Origin: Halictus rubicundus | Lineage: Eukaryota; Arthropoda; Insecta; Hymenoptera; Halictidae | Length of the DNA stretch: 64,000 bases | Reading direction: 5' to 3' | Assembly (NCBI RefSeq): GCF_050948215.1 | Contig: NC_135156.1 | Coordinates: 18,399,257-18,463,256, forward strand | Shown here: in pieces, positions 23,540 to 34,217 of the stretch | How positions within the stretch are numbered: position 1 is the first letter of the stretch | How the letters are laid out: each line of letters opens with the position of its first letter | Notes under the pieces: model-generated | Databases searched by the model: none | What the model was told of the DNA's origin: nothing | Seen by the model: only the letters and a program-made list of their open reading frames with translations | Position numbers and translations under genes: made by a program

Positions 23540-23769
23540 TTAACCCTTTGCACTTGGCTAAATTTTTCTTTCGTCTTAGAATATTTTCATTTTATTCATA
23601 CGAAACTAATCCGATTTCCACGTATGATATGTAAATGTTTAGTAATCTGTTACATACAAATTTTGTAATGTAGCAAATACATTGTAATATTTTTTGTAGT
23701 TTCTTTGAAATAATGCCACAACCATTTCTAGTGGCGCTTCAGAGTCACCACTCGAGCGCAAAGGGTTAA
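23540..23769 (-). mobile_element. TTAA-flanked MITE, family C, copy 3 (inverted)
   Basis: TTAA at 23,540-23,543 and 23,766-23,769. The sequence is the reverse complement of the copies at 473 and 9,613, with the CACCACTCGAGCGCAAAGGG end on the right. Confidence 0.85.
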
Positions 23770-23866
23770 CAATTGCTTGTTACTTGGCGATGATAGTTGA
23801 TTTCTACATTCGTTGATCGGTATAGATTCGGTTCGCTTAGCGGTATCAGTTTGTATGATAATCATT

Positions 23867-24086
23867 TTGAATCAGTTAAGCGCGTTTGACGTGTACACAC
23901 GTCGGACCAAATCTCTACTGCGGCGCGGTTGACGTTAATGAACTGTTAATTTCTTATCGAATAAAAATCTAATTCTTTCCCATTTTGCTTTACTTTTTTC
24001 GTCGAATTTATAATTCGCGGCATTTCGCCTGCGCTCGACGTGTATACTCGTCATTGAAAAATTAAACTCCGCGGTTAACTGGTTAA
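23867..24086 (+). mobile_element. TTAA-type MITE, family B, copy 1
   Basis: The right end is GCGGTTAACTGGTTAA, the left end TCAGTTAAGCGCG with a decayed TTGA flank. It contains the near-palindromes GACGTGTACACACGTC and GACGTGTATACTCGTC. It matches 28,717-28,946 throughout. Confidence 0.65.
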
Positions 24087-24122
24087 GTAATTCCATAGGG
24101 CCGGTCGACGTGTTAATCGGAG

Positions 24123-24599
24123 CATGCTTGCAGAGTTGTGCAGGATTACAATGGAATTACTCCAGGAATTATAATCACGAAGTAATTGAATTACATTGTA
24201 ATTCAGTCAGTATTGTAATTTATAATTCAGATCTTCGTTCGATTAAATTACAATTTAATTCGTCATTGCAATTGTACAATAAATAATTATAAAATGCTTC
24301 GTAATTAAATTACATAAGATAGCGTTACGTATTATGAACGAGGACGAGGAATACGCCGCCACAGAGAGCAAACGAGTATACGAAAGAAAAACATAAAAAT
24401 ATATTGCACTTCTTCAAAGTTCTGGCCTGTATTTCAATTATATTGTATTTCGATAAAACATCTGATTCAAATAATTAGCAGTTTGAATTATGTAATTCAG
24501 TTACGACCTAGTTTAATTGCTATATAATTGAAAGACAATGTCATTGAACCGTGTAATTGAATTACAATGTAATCGAATTAGCACGACTCTGCATACTTG
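24123..24599. mobile_element. hAT-type MITE with 8-bp target duplication
   Basis: The element is 24,131-24,591 (461 bp). Ends CAGAGTTGTGC and, inverted, CAGAGTCGTGC fit the hAT pattern of termini beginning CAGNG. Flanks are CATGCTTG (24,123-24,130) and CATACTTG (24,592-24,599), 7 of 8 matching. The interior is dominated by AATTACAATTGAATTAC-like words in both orientations. Confidence 0.8.
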
Positions 24600-27329
24600 T
24601 GTCTTTGCTAGGACGAGAAACAATCCTTATAGCAGCTGTTTCGATAAAAAAAAAATCGAAACATTATCAGTAGCCTTAGCGTGTGATTGAACCCAGGTGG
24701 TTTATTTATTTACCGACTAACGAGTAACGAGCAGCATTTCGAAATCTTGACTATAAGAGCTAAACATTTCGAGACTACACGCGACACCGTACCTATTGTT
24801 TCTGCTGTTCAAAAAAGAAAAATGGCGTACAGCAGACGGTGTTGTGTAAACAACGATCGATAAATCACCGGTCGCGAGCCAGAGAGATCGATTCGAATCG
24901 AAAAAATCGTGCGACAAGACTGCTACTGCATCGAGTATTAGAAGAATGTAATCTCTGATAAAACGATTACCGGAAATCCGAGTGGCTTGTTGGCGAATAC
25001 CGGCGTAAATATTGCTAAAGCGATAAGCGACCAACAACTTGTGACTCACGAGATACGGTTCGCGCGATCACCGTGAACAAAATCTCGGAGAGATCATCGA
25101 TTTCGCGATCGGAGGAACGTTCGTTCGAAGACAACATGCTAATCGGCGACGGAAGATATAGCGCGCAACGGAAACGGCAACTCCAAGTCCCGCGATCGAT
25201 AATCATCCCGTGACTTTAATCTGATCTGTTAACAATAGCTGATCGCGTTTTCCGCGACACGTGCTCGACCTTATTTCCCGATGAACCGCTTTTTTTACCT
25301 ATCTGTGTCCGCTATTGTAGCAAATGTGTACTTCGCATTTTGCAATCCCCTGCCTGTATCTATCGCTTACGCGTTAAATCACAGCGATTGTTCGTGGACC
25401 ATGTAAAAACGCTCGTATCAACAATTTACAATCGTACGCGTAACCGAATTGTTCGAGGGAAATGATAAATTAGAAATGGTCGTGGCACGATAAGATACGC
25501 GACCAAATCTGAAAAACCCGTTTCCCAGTTTGCGCATCGGTGTGTCTTTCTACCATTTTACCCTTCTTTCATTCGTTCATCATTGCTTTTCCGTCCACCG
25601 GAAGTGGAAAGCTACGCAGCGTTCGATACCGAATCCAAGCGATTCGTTCCACTGGCATGGTAGCGATCGATCCAACTAAATTCTCATCGATCAACACCTC
25701 GAGAAGCCTTTCGACTCGAGATAAGGATATGTACTGATGCAAGCTAAGCTTTCAGAATCGATTATTGATCCACGACCTACGGTGGATCACTTTCAGTTTA
25801 CCGATCGATCGATACCGACCCATATGGGACCCTCGGTCCCCATAACGTCGTCACCTTGAAACATCATTTACGTCGTACACGAGCATAAACGGTACGTATA
25901 CGTGTGCGTACGTGTAATATACACATTCCTTCAAACGTTGTCGCTAGAGCGTGGAAAAGATTTTCGAGAATAGAGCGTAGAAAAATATTTCGTATACGCA
26001 TATTCCGCGGTCATTCGGTCGACAATAAATGGCAAGGTCTCGTTACGATTCTCGTAAAAAGCGTCGAACGACCGGCACTCGCTCGCTCGCTCGCCACACA
26101 CGTGATCGAAACAACGATGGGATCGAGCCTCGATCCGATGGACTAACACGCGATCCGTCTTGGCGCAGCTTAGCGTTCGCAAACCGTTCGATCCTAGGCT
26201 GGATGGCAGCTTTTCACGGCCATGACGAGTGCCCGCCGCGTGAATTCGAATCGCGCCGCTATGAGATCATTCTGGGAAATCGTCTGACGTTCGCGCGAGA
26301 AGAAAACAACGAGAAATGTATATATATATATATATATATATCCGTATAAATATACGCGTGAGGTAGTGGTGTGCAAGGAAAAACCCGGTCGCGGAGAACG
26401 GCCGACGATCGGCGAAACTAAATCGGTTGACCAGTCGATCCTGCAAACCGATCGCGTCGCGACACGCGACAAGGAATGTAGCGAAACGAAGAAAGAAGAA
26501 AGAAACGAACGTTCCTTAGCGGGACTAGACACCGATCTTGTCGCGTTGGAAACAAAGACCGCAAAACGAACGTTGTCTCTTATCTATCCGAGATCATTTT
26601 TGGCCACAGCGCGACGAAAACATCTAGCTCCCCGTCGCCCCTACCTCGTAGCCTTGGAGATTATGTATCATCGACTCTCGGTTGACTACGTTGTTACGTT
26701 GTAGCTGCGATCCTATGACCTGGATCACGATCGCAAACGAACCCGTGTTTCCTATAGCGTCGGAGACCGATGAATAAGAGTAGCGGAAATTTAATCGGCG
26801 TCGAAGATAGAATGTTCTCGAATGAAGTATACATGTATTGCTGGTGTGAACGCTCGGCGGTCTGGTGAAACTCAGCCGAATGGCTGCCACCTTCGCTCAG
26901 CATCCGTCCGCGAGTATGTCCCTTCTCTGTGTTCCCGGAACTACCGTGCGTTTCCGATCTGGCGAAGGTGGCCTGACGACATGGAACGGTCAAACAAGTT
27001 TGTATTGCGGCCGGTATATCCGCAGGGTGGTCGCAGGCTGAAAGCCTCGGGCCCGTAACAAAGAGATAAGCGGCTCTAATGGCGACGTAACTAGAGAACG
27101 CGAAAGCATCGCGCGAGGATTGTCGCGTGTGACAGGCTGTACACCGGGGACGGGGCTGATGGAAGAAATGTGCCGTACAAACAACAACGGTGTGCTCGTC
27201 CAGAACTGGAAGAAAGCGGCCTCTCGCTTGGCACCACACGAGACGGGGTCAGAGGACAACAATGCCACGCGAACGCCTCTGCGAACACGAGCGAACCTAC
27301 ACTGACTAATATTCGGGACGTTTCTCTGC
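24600..27329. other. Intergenic, no gene recognised
   Basis: CpG-rich, with a (TA)n run at about 26,317-26,342. The longest frame (minus strand, 26,694-27,239) is Cys/His/Arg-rich without an ordered motif; I treat it as chance. Confidence 0.5.
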
Positions 27330-27751
27330 AATATACGTATATGAACTTGCAACGGTCAAAAACTTGACAGATTTACGCTTCAATATTGCAATGAGCAGTT
27401 TAAAAGTGGTCACTTGTGTTTCCTAAAAGTCCAATCTACGTCTGTATGGAGCCCAAATTGCGAAGTTCTACCTCATCGTGGAGTAATTTGTAATATTCGG
27501 CAGAAAACTCGCTTTCTGAAGCGAGTATGACGTCACAAGATGGCTGCCGCTGAGAGATTCTCTTAATTTCGAGAGATTTAGTGTTCGTATCAAAAAAGGG
27601 CTCTGTACAGACATAGCATAGACATGTTCAAACACGGTGGTATGCATTTTTAATTGATTGCTTACTTATTTAAGACGTAAAATGTCTAGAGAAAAAGGCA
27701 TAGCGTAACATAGCGTGACAGTCAAGGCCAAATGCCTGCCGGCCCCCTTAA
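27330..27751 (+). mobile_element. TTAA-type MITE, family D, left-truncated or diverged copy
   Basis: Highly similar to 20,490-20,887, including TCTACCTCATCGTGGAGTAA and the intact right end TGCCGGCCCCCTTAA (TTAA 27,748-27,751). The GGGGGCCGGCA left end is missing. Confidence 0.75.
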
Positions 27752-28200
27752 AAGTCGCATAACTTTACCAATATTGGACTGTACTACTTCAATTTTTTTG
27801 AGAAGTTAGAACCATTGGATCGCTACAAAACGTGAAAAGAATGTTTGATTATAATTGCAATTGGTCGAGATTGCAGAGAAAGTACCAACAGTTGTATTTT
27901 GCAACTTTTTAATGCGGGCTTGTATTAAAAATGTTGAAAATACGTTTTGTACATCAATTATACATATTCCGAATATTTCATCTAAATCGGTCAACGTCAC
28001 AATGAGCTAGAAACGTTCAACGCTTAAGGGTGAAAGTCGCAGAATTTTGCCCTTGTGTGATCATTTTGGATCATCTGTAGCTCATTGCAACGTTGACCGA
28101 TTTTTTATGAAATTCTCAGAATATGTATGATTCGTACAGATTTACAAATCGTACTTTCTAAATTTTCAATGTAAGTCCACACAGAAAAGTTACTGGATAC
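27752..28200. repeat. Dispersed repeat with internal palindrome
   Basis: The part 27,765-28,005 resembles the extra interior of the element at 16,190. Segments 27,945-28,010 and 28,078-28,140 form an inverted repeat around AATCGGTCAACGT and CAATGAGCT. Class unknown. Confidence 0.5.
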
Positions 28201-28640
28201 TTAGTAGATAATCGGCTCAAAAAAATTACTATTGCCAAAGAAATGCTGTGTCTACGGTGAAGCTCCGCACCAAGCTTTCCTGTTGTCCGCGCGACGCAAT
28301 TTGGTTGTCGCATGCTAATACGAGGTGCAGTAAACCCTCATTATATGTCAGTCCCGTCGTTCTTTCTACTGACACGAATACGAAATCGGAGATTCTCGCC
28401 GAGCATTTGAAATACACAGGGCACGCTGGAAACCTAAGAGTCATATCCGTCTACAAGTCATAAGAAACGGACGGAAAGAAGCGGACAGCGAGTAATTGTA
28501 ATTGGATTAGTAGTGGTCTTCTGGTCTCACACCGATATAGCCGACAATGTGCGAGTTTTTCCACTGACTTTAAATTGCAAGATAGGCGCTGTCATACAAC
28601 GAGAATTTACTATACTCGGTGAACAGATGTCGTTCTATCG
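28201..28640. other. Intergenic, no gene recognised
   Basis: Open frames exist on both strands over 28,229-28,463 but no domain is visible. Confidence 0.45.
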
Positions 28641-28643
28641 TTA

Positions 28644-29049
28644 CTAACACTAAGCCTACCAAGCACAATGGATTGAATTTAGTTAAACTTTGTACGATTT
28701 GCATTGTAATATGTGCTCAACCAGTCAAGCGCGTTCGACGTGTATACACGTCGATCCGAAACTCTATAGCGGTGCGGTTAACGTTATTGTTAATTTCTTC
28801 TCGAATAAAAACGTAATTCTTTCTCACTTTGTTTTACTGTTTTCGTAAAATATATAATAGCGGCATTTGGCCTGCGTTGTATTGCTCGATTTTAATTCCG
28901 CGCCGTGAAGGATTTTTCAAATTAAACTCCACAGTTAACTGGTTAAACGAATAAGTCGATACAGTAATTTCCTATGAAAACGTTTGTGTAATTTTAACAA
29001 TTGTGAAATAGAAAACCGGCCGTTTCGACCGTGGTAGGTTCAGTGTTAA
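28644..29049 (+). mobile_element. Family-A element interrupted by a family-B element
   Basis: The left end is CACTAAGCCTACCAAGC after TAA; the right end is GGTAGGTTCAGTGTTAA with TTAA at 29,046-29,049. The family-B insertion occupies 28,717-28,946. The outer element alone would be about 175 bp, near the size of other short family-A copies. Confidence 0.65.
28717..28946 (+). mobile_element. TTAA-type MITE, family B, copy 2 (nested)
   Basis: Matches 23,867-24,086 over its length. The right end is CAGTTAACTGGTTAA; the left flank TCAA before CCAGTCAAGCGCG is a decayed TTAA. Contains the perfect palindrome CGACGTGTATACACGTCG. Confidence 0.65.
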
Positions 29050-29830
29050 TTATTGCCCACGCTCGAGCCGTCTCTTCGCGATCGGACGATTTTCAAAGGT
29101 TTTATCGCGACGATTTCGCCAACATTCTTGTACCATAGCGATCCCACTTTCTCTCGATCTTATCGACGCGGGATCAACGAGGAGAGACGGTGCGGTGCCG
29201 AATGTAAACACAATGTAACCTATTACCGCTCGTCGACACGTTGTACTTTGCGTAAATAAAATATTAGCATCTCGTTACTACCTGATCGGCCATCACGTAA
29301 TCCGGTAGACAAACAAGGTAAGCGCGTGCTAGGTTATCGGAAAACAAACGGACGATTTCGGAGAGTTAAGGGAGTCGGTCTCCCTTATTTGCTACGCTTC
29401 TATGTAAATAACCAAGTCCGAGTGTATGTACTTACGCGAGTTTGCCTACTAGAGAAATCATCGAGATAACGGGATAACGCCACTTGAGTTATTACGACGA
29501 TAAAGAAAGCGAGTTTTTTACAGACCGATGAGATACACTACACCACCGCACGTCCGAACAGTTACGGCACACTTTCGCAACTGTTTCCTCAATGGAATAG
29601 TTTCGTTAGAGCGCGTCAATTATTCCTTATTATGGCAAGGAACTTGAAGACCGACCTCGTTGCAAGCTGTCCCACCAACTCCCACCCGCCCCCCTCGTTC
29701 ACCCTCCGAAAAAGGACAGAAACATTCCTGATACAAAACCTGGCAGATATTTCGAAAGAAATTTACGTTTCGAATGTTTCTATACGTCACGGTCGAAGGG
29801 ACATTCAATCCGTCGAAAATTTGAAAGCAA
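29050..29830. other. Intergenic, no gene recognised
   Basis: Nothing supported apart from short frames. Confidence 0.5.
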
Positions 29831-30716
29831 GCTACAATTAGTGTTCCTTCTCGAGAATTTCTCGAGGAATTTTACAATCGATTATTTCTCATTTCTCGAG
29901 AAATTTCCGTATTTCTCGAGAAATTTAAATCTAGGGGAATTCTTATGAATCTCATGTATTTTATAACATATAAATTCTTGAATTCTTATTTAAAACTTTA
30001 AAAAAACTGAATACTGAGTAATGAGTTTCCTGTTGTTATTAAAGAAGAAATATCGAAAAGAAGAGACAAGATTGTTGTATCCCTTATGAAATATCTGCAT
30101 AATCCAGAATCTCTGCAAAAAGATTCAGAAGATACATTTTTTCATTTAACATCCAAGGCAGATATGTACAAAATGGCAAAACAGATTCTAAGCAGACTTT
30201 TTGGAAAATATGACAACGATTCTTATGAAAATAGTGAAAAACTTTCAGATTCTCAGAATGAGGAACTGTCACTGGAAAAACAGTTAGAATTAGAAATTGC
30301 AGATAGCCTTCAAGAATTTAGTGTCACGAGTTCAGTGGCGGAAGAAAATAAATTCCGGACTCTAACAAAGGAATTCCAAATTTTTGAGTCCTCTGAAAAA
30401 AAGACACCCAATCTTCAGCAACTTTTGGATGTTCTGTATACGATAAAGCCAACATCCGCACAAAATGAAAGAAATTTTTCTACGGCTACAGATTTTGTTA
30501 CAAAAAAAAAAAGAAAAGAAGTAGATTGTCTGATTCTACATTACACGCATTATGCTTCTTAAGAAGTCATTTCAAAACAAAAACGTAATGTTTCACTTTA
30601 TAAAAGTTTGGTAAAAGTTTCCCAATATATAATAATTCCCAATTCATAAATATAGTCTTACTTCTCGTTTCTCGAGAAATGAAAAATGTTGAGAAATCAG
30701 GAACACTAGCCACAAT
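29831..30716 (+). mobile_element. hAT transposon relic, internally deleted, with 8-bp target duplication
   Basis: The element is 29,839-30,708 (870 bp). Ends TAGTGTTCCT and, inverted, TAGTGTTCCT are identical for 10 bp. Flanks GCTACAAT (29,831-29,838) and GCCACAAT (30,709-30,716) match at 7 of 8 positions, as for hAT integration. Sub-terminal TTTCTCGAGAAA palindromes occur several times at the left (29,850-29,930) and once near the right (30,668), in the position of transposase-binding motifs. The interior carries a transposase C-terminus. Confidence 0.8.
30086..30562 (+). pseudogene. hAT-family transposase, C-terminal fragment
   Basis: A frame of 158 codons from the first ATG; it stays open upstream to a stop at 30,008-30,010, so the ATG need not be a true start. 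It ends with the hAT C-terminal dimerisation signature: LLDVLYTIKPTSAQNERNFS followed by TATDFVTKKKRKEVDCLIL, corresponding to the conserved P-T/S-x2-x-E-R-x-F-S core. The BED zinc finger and the RNase-H-like catalytic part (DDE residues) are absent. Full hAT transposases are about 600 residues, so only roughly the last quarter remains. It lies wholly inside the TAGTGTTCCT element. It cannot transpose by itself. Confidence 0.75.
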
Positions 30717-32381
30717 AGAATCTCCCGTACACGGACCCATGGAAGAGCAGGCGCAAAAGCGTTTGCATAAAAGGTGCTCGGGACAATCGGTAACAATTTC
30801 CTATTTAAATATTATCTACTTAAGTACAGCGTTTCAGAAATTGTTCGACGCGAAGACACCCCGACGGGTGTTCGGATACGAGGAGTTCTACCGCAAAAGT
30901 TTCGATGTAATCGACGACACTTTTCGTTCCATTGTTCCTCGTTATTTAATTTACAAGCGGCGCGAAACGTCCAACGAGTGAACGTCGTCGTAATATCCAC
31001 AGTCTAATTAAGCACAGCTCGCTGATATAAAAGTAGATTAAAAAAGAAAAAACACAACAAAAAAGAGGGAAACGCCCTATTTAAAAAACAAAAAAAAAAG
31101 AACATGATTGTAAGACCAGTGTGTATATTGTCGCGAATTGCCGGTGTACAGCGTGCGAAACGATCCGAAAATTTGCATATCACGCTGTCATACCGCGTTT
31201 ACGTAAGACGCGTGCGTGTACGTGAGCACGCACTATCGGTAACGCACTCCGCGTTTTTAATACTTGACGCGCGCGCGCGCACACTCGTGCACCCGTCGTG
31301 CGCGTATCTTTCTATCTCGTTCGAAACAGTCTAGCAAATACCTATATCAGATATTACAAAAGAAAAACACGGTCGCGTCAAGTGGACATCGTTCAAATAA
31401 ACGGAATCCAAAAAAAAAGAAGAGAGAAATACATATCAGATTGTGCAAAACACTCGTGATAATCTTTACTTTTCACTATTACGTTCATTCAATCCGTACA
31501 TCTGTGTACTTGTGTATGTATAAGTGCGTGTTAAATATCTTCGCGATTTTTCCGTAAAAGCAAAATACGATCGCACCAACGGAAACGAACAACAATTTTT
31601 GCGTTCAGCCTGTCCCGCGCTGGAATTTCGCGAGCATATGGCACCGTTGGTCTCGACGCGTCATGGACCGCCTACGTCATCAAACGTAAATCCATTCTCA
31701 AGACTCGACTTACATTTCTATCGAGATCGGTAGCAAAAGTGGTACAGTTTGCCCCCCCCCCATCTTCCCTACCCCAAAAACACACGCAGACACACACACA
31801 CACACACATACCTCCCTCCTTTTACCGGTATGAAATTGAAAATTAATATTAATACTGCTTGCCCTTGAACATCTGTTCCGCCGATGAAAGTCTGTCGGCC
31901 TTGGCGGGTCTCTGCCAGTGCTCTCAACTATCGCCCGGATCAACGGGTAGCCGAACTCGCCTAATGGGAACGTTCGCACGATATTTACATCCGAATAACT
32001 TAATAATTTTACATCCGTGTCGGTGACGGAAGAGAGCAGGCTTCGCGTTTCGATACCGAGGGATCCTCCTCGCGATCAGCATGCTGGTGTCCAAGTTCGG
32101 ATACTCGAGTTCTCCGCCCCACGGCTGGAAAGAAGGTCACTCGGAGAAGGATCGGTTGTCGGTTGTTGCAGATCAATCCCTTGCCCTACAATATCGAGCG
32201 ACGATGATTTCGAACAGATTCTAATGCGTCATTAAGTTCCTTCGAACCGAAATCAAATTCTATGGCGTTGTTAACGTACAGCTACTGAAGAACATATACA
32301 ATTCCCCCCTTTTTCAGGCAATTACCAATTACAAAACAGCTCTAGTCACCGAAACCGTAAAGTAAATCGTAGCGCAAGGGG
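30717..32381. other. Intergenic, no gene recognised
   Basis: Contains a poly-C tract at about 31,746-31,754 and a (CA)n microsatellite at about 31,790-31,809. A plus-strand frame ending at 30,981 and a minus-strand frame at 31,710-31,979 have protein-like stretches but no recognisable family. Confidence 0.45.
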
Positions 32382-32825
32382 TTCACCCTTGGCATTCGAA
32401 TGGCGACTGTGAGGCGCCACTGAAAATTGTTCTATCGTTACTCCAAAGATTTTTCACATTATTAACACTAGGTTTACGGAGCACTAAAAATGACTATTCT
32501 ACATTACTTTACAAAAATAACACGATTGTATCTATCAAAATTTGTGGCCATCTTTTTAAGAATATATATCCAAAGAAATCACGGATGCATCTTCACAATC
32601 TCAATATTCGCAAATTAAAAATATTAGAATCCGTCCTTTTGACGGGTCCCGTAAATCTAGTGTTAAATTTGTATTCAATAAATTACTGAACACTTCAGTA
32701 TCGTACGAGAGTAAACTGCATCGATATAACATGAAAAAAAAAAATATATATATATATAGAATGGAAATATTCCAGGTCGGAAGTTTCATTTTCGAGTTGA
32801 AATAGCTTCGAGTGCAAAGGGTTAA
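32382..32825 (+). mobile_element. TTAA-type MITE, family C, copy 4, split by a family-A insertion
   Basis: Left end decayed (TTCACCCTTGGCATTCG); right end GAGTGCAAAGGGTTAA with TTAA at 32,822-32,825. The interior is interrupted at 32,462-32,666. The uninterrupted interior is seen in the copy at 36,800-37,051. Confidence 0.8.
32462..32666 (+). mobile_element. TTAA-flanked MITE, family A, nested in family C
   Basis: TTAA at 32,462-32,465 and 32,663-32,666; ends CACTAGGTTTACGGAGCA and, inverted, CACTAGATTTACGGGACC. Outside the duplicated TTAA the host sequence reads TTTCACATTA on the left and ATTTGTATTCAATAAATTAC on the right, contiguous in the sister element at 36,870-36,905. Confidence 0.85.
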
Positions 32826-33020
32826 TTGACCGCGAGCAACAACGTCCGCGAACGGTGAGCTTCCTTCCAGCCTCGTAACCGGACTCTGTATGTAAATGTA
32901 ATACATACGTCGCAAGTTGTGCAGCGCGGAACCAGCAACGAGTAAACGAGAGAACAGGTAGAGAAGAACGTATGGAAAACGAAAAAACTAGGCTGTTTCG
33001 GCGTTTGTCCGTTTGGGTGG

Positions 33021-34217
33021 TTAATATTTGACTTTCGCCTTGACCTCTTCGGCAACGCCGCCCCACCTGAGCTTGTAAACACGGGACCGCCACTGTATCA
33101 GAGGATCTAGTACCGCTTGGAGGAAAAGATAGGGCCTGGTGATCTCGCTGAGCAACCATACGCACACGAACTCTAATTTGTTGAACGGCAACGGTCCGTT
33201 CTGCACGACGCAGAGCAGCGTCCAGTCGAACATGAACCACAACAGTATGTGTACCAGATAGAAAACAAGCGAGTCCCACTCGAGTAGCACGCTGGCCGCC
33301 CAGGAAGCACAGGCACCCAACACAAAGCACTCGCTCAACGGTTCGAGGACGATCGTAGTCGGCAGCATGGCCACCCTGAGCTTCGCCCACCTTCTCAGCC
33401 TCGCCTGGAACGAGTGTAGCTCGCAGTGGCCGCTGTTCTGCAAAGCCGGCTGCGAGGAGACGGTGATCCGCCATCCGCGGTCGGTCAACGACTTCGCGTA
33501 GAAAAAGTCCTCGGCGAGATACACGCCGAACGTTTTCAAACCGCCCACCTCGTCGAGAGGTGCTTTCCGAAGCAACGCGGACATCCCCGTGTGACAGTTT
33601 ATCCTGAGAAGATCCGCGGCGAGGTACATACGCGACTGTACAGTACCGAAGAAGATTTTCTCGTAGACAGCGGCGAAACCCTCGCGGTCGCACGTGAACG
33701 GCATCTGGTGAACCAGCGCGACGTTGTCGGTCATGTAGTTGACCATGTCGAGCAACGTGTCCTCCTTCATCTTGATCCCGCTGTCGCTGATCAGAACCAG
33801 CTCGTGTTTCGCCGCCTCGTACGCCGGTTGCATGTTGTTGATTTTCGGATTGACACCGACGTTACGACCGCCGGTGAACACGCGCGCCTCCACCTCCGGA
33901 TATTTCTCGATCAGCTTGCGCACAAGCATCAACACCGGATCCGAATCGTCCTCGACGCAGAACAACAGCTCGTAACGGGGATACTCCATGATGAAGAACG
34001 TCTCGAGATTATTGAACAGATTCGGATCGACGCCCATCAACGGTTTTATTATCGACACGCCGGGCAACGGGATCTCGTAGGTTGGTACTTGGCTGACTTT
34101 ACGGTGGAGTTTCCAACGGCCGGCTATCAACGCTAACACGTGAAGGATCCACATACCCGTCCAGAATATCATGAAGAATACCGCGAACCCGTACACGGTG
34201 TATACCATGGAGTTCAT
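33021..34217 (-). CDS. GlcT: Ceramide glucosyltransferase (UDP-glucose:ceramide)
   Basis: Makes glucosylceramide from UDP-glucose and ceramide on the cytosolic face of the Golgi, the first step of glycosphingolipid synthesis. The 398-residue product matches the family's usual length of about 394. I start at the ATG before NSMVYTVYG because the hydrophobic anchor (residues about 5-33) follows at once; an in-frame extension upstream begins only with GTG. Family-21 glycosyltransferase signatures are present: acidic EDDSD near 89-93, D145 in ISDSGI, D237 in AEDFF, and the R-x-x-R-W motif at 273-277 (RLRRW). A hydrophobic C-terminal region follows, about 300-375. The whole reading frame is one exon, unlike the other long genes here. 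No neighbour shares its pathway. Confidence 0.95.
   Translation of the reverse strand: MNSMVYTVYGFAVFFMIFWTGMWILHVLALIAGRWKLHRKVSQVPTYEIPLPGVSIIKPLMGVDPNLFNNLETFFIMEYPRYELLFCVEDDSDPVLMLVRKLIEKYPEVEARVFTGGRNVGVNPKINNMQPAYEAAKHELVLISDSGIKMKEDTLLDMVNYMTDNVALVHQMPFTCDREGFAAVYEKIFFGTVQSRMYLAADLLRINCHTGMSALLRKAPLDEVGGLKTFGVYLAEDFFYAKSLTDRGWRITVSSQPALQNSGHCELHSFQARLRRWAKLRVAMLPTTIVLEPLSECFVLGACASWAASVLLEWDSLVFYLVHILLWFMFDWTLLCVVQNGPLPFNKLEFVCVWLLSEITRPYLFLQAVLDPLIQWRSRVYKLRWGGVAEEVKAKVKY

Noticed and set aside
24680..24700. GATTGAACCCA, a possible tRNA T-arm on the minus strand
   Set aside because: The surrounding bases do not form acceptor, D or anticodon arms.
26694..27239. 181-codon Cys/His-rich minus-strand frame
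   Set aside because: Cysteines and histidines are not in zinc-finger spacing, and overlapping frames exist on the plus strand.
32695..33693. 332-codon minus-strand frame
   Set aside because: It overlaps ceramide glucosyltransferase in another frame and runs into the family-C element; no domain.
33426..34136. 236-codon plus-strand frame antisense to ceramide glucosyltransferase
   Set aside because: It is antisense to a well-conserved enzyme; the opposite-strand frame is a codon-bias shadow.
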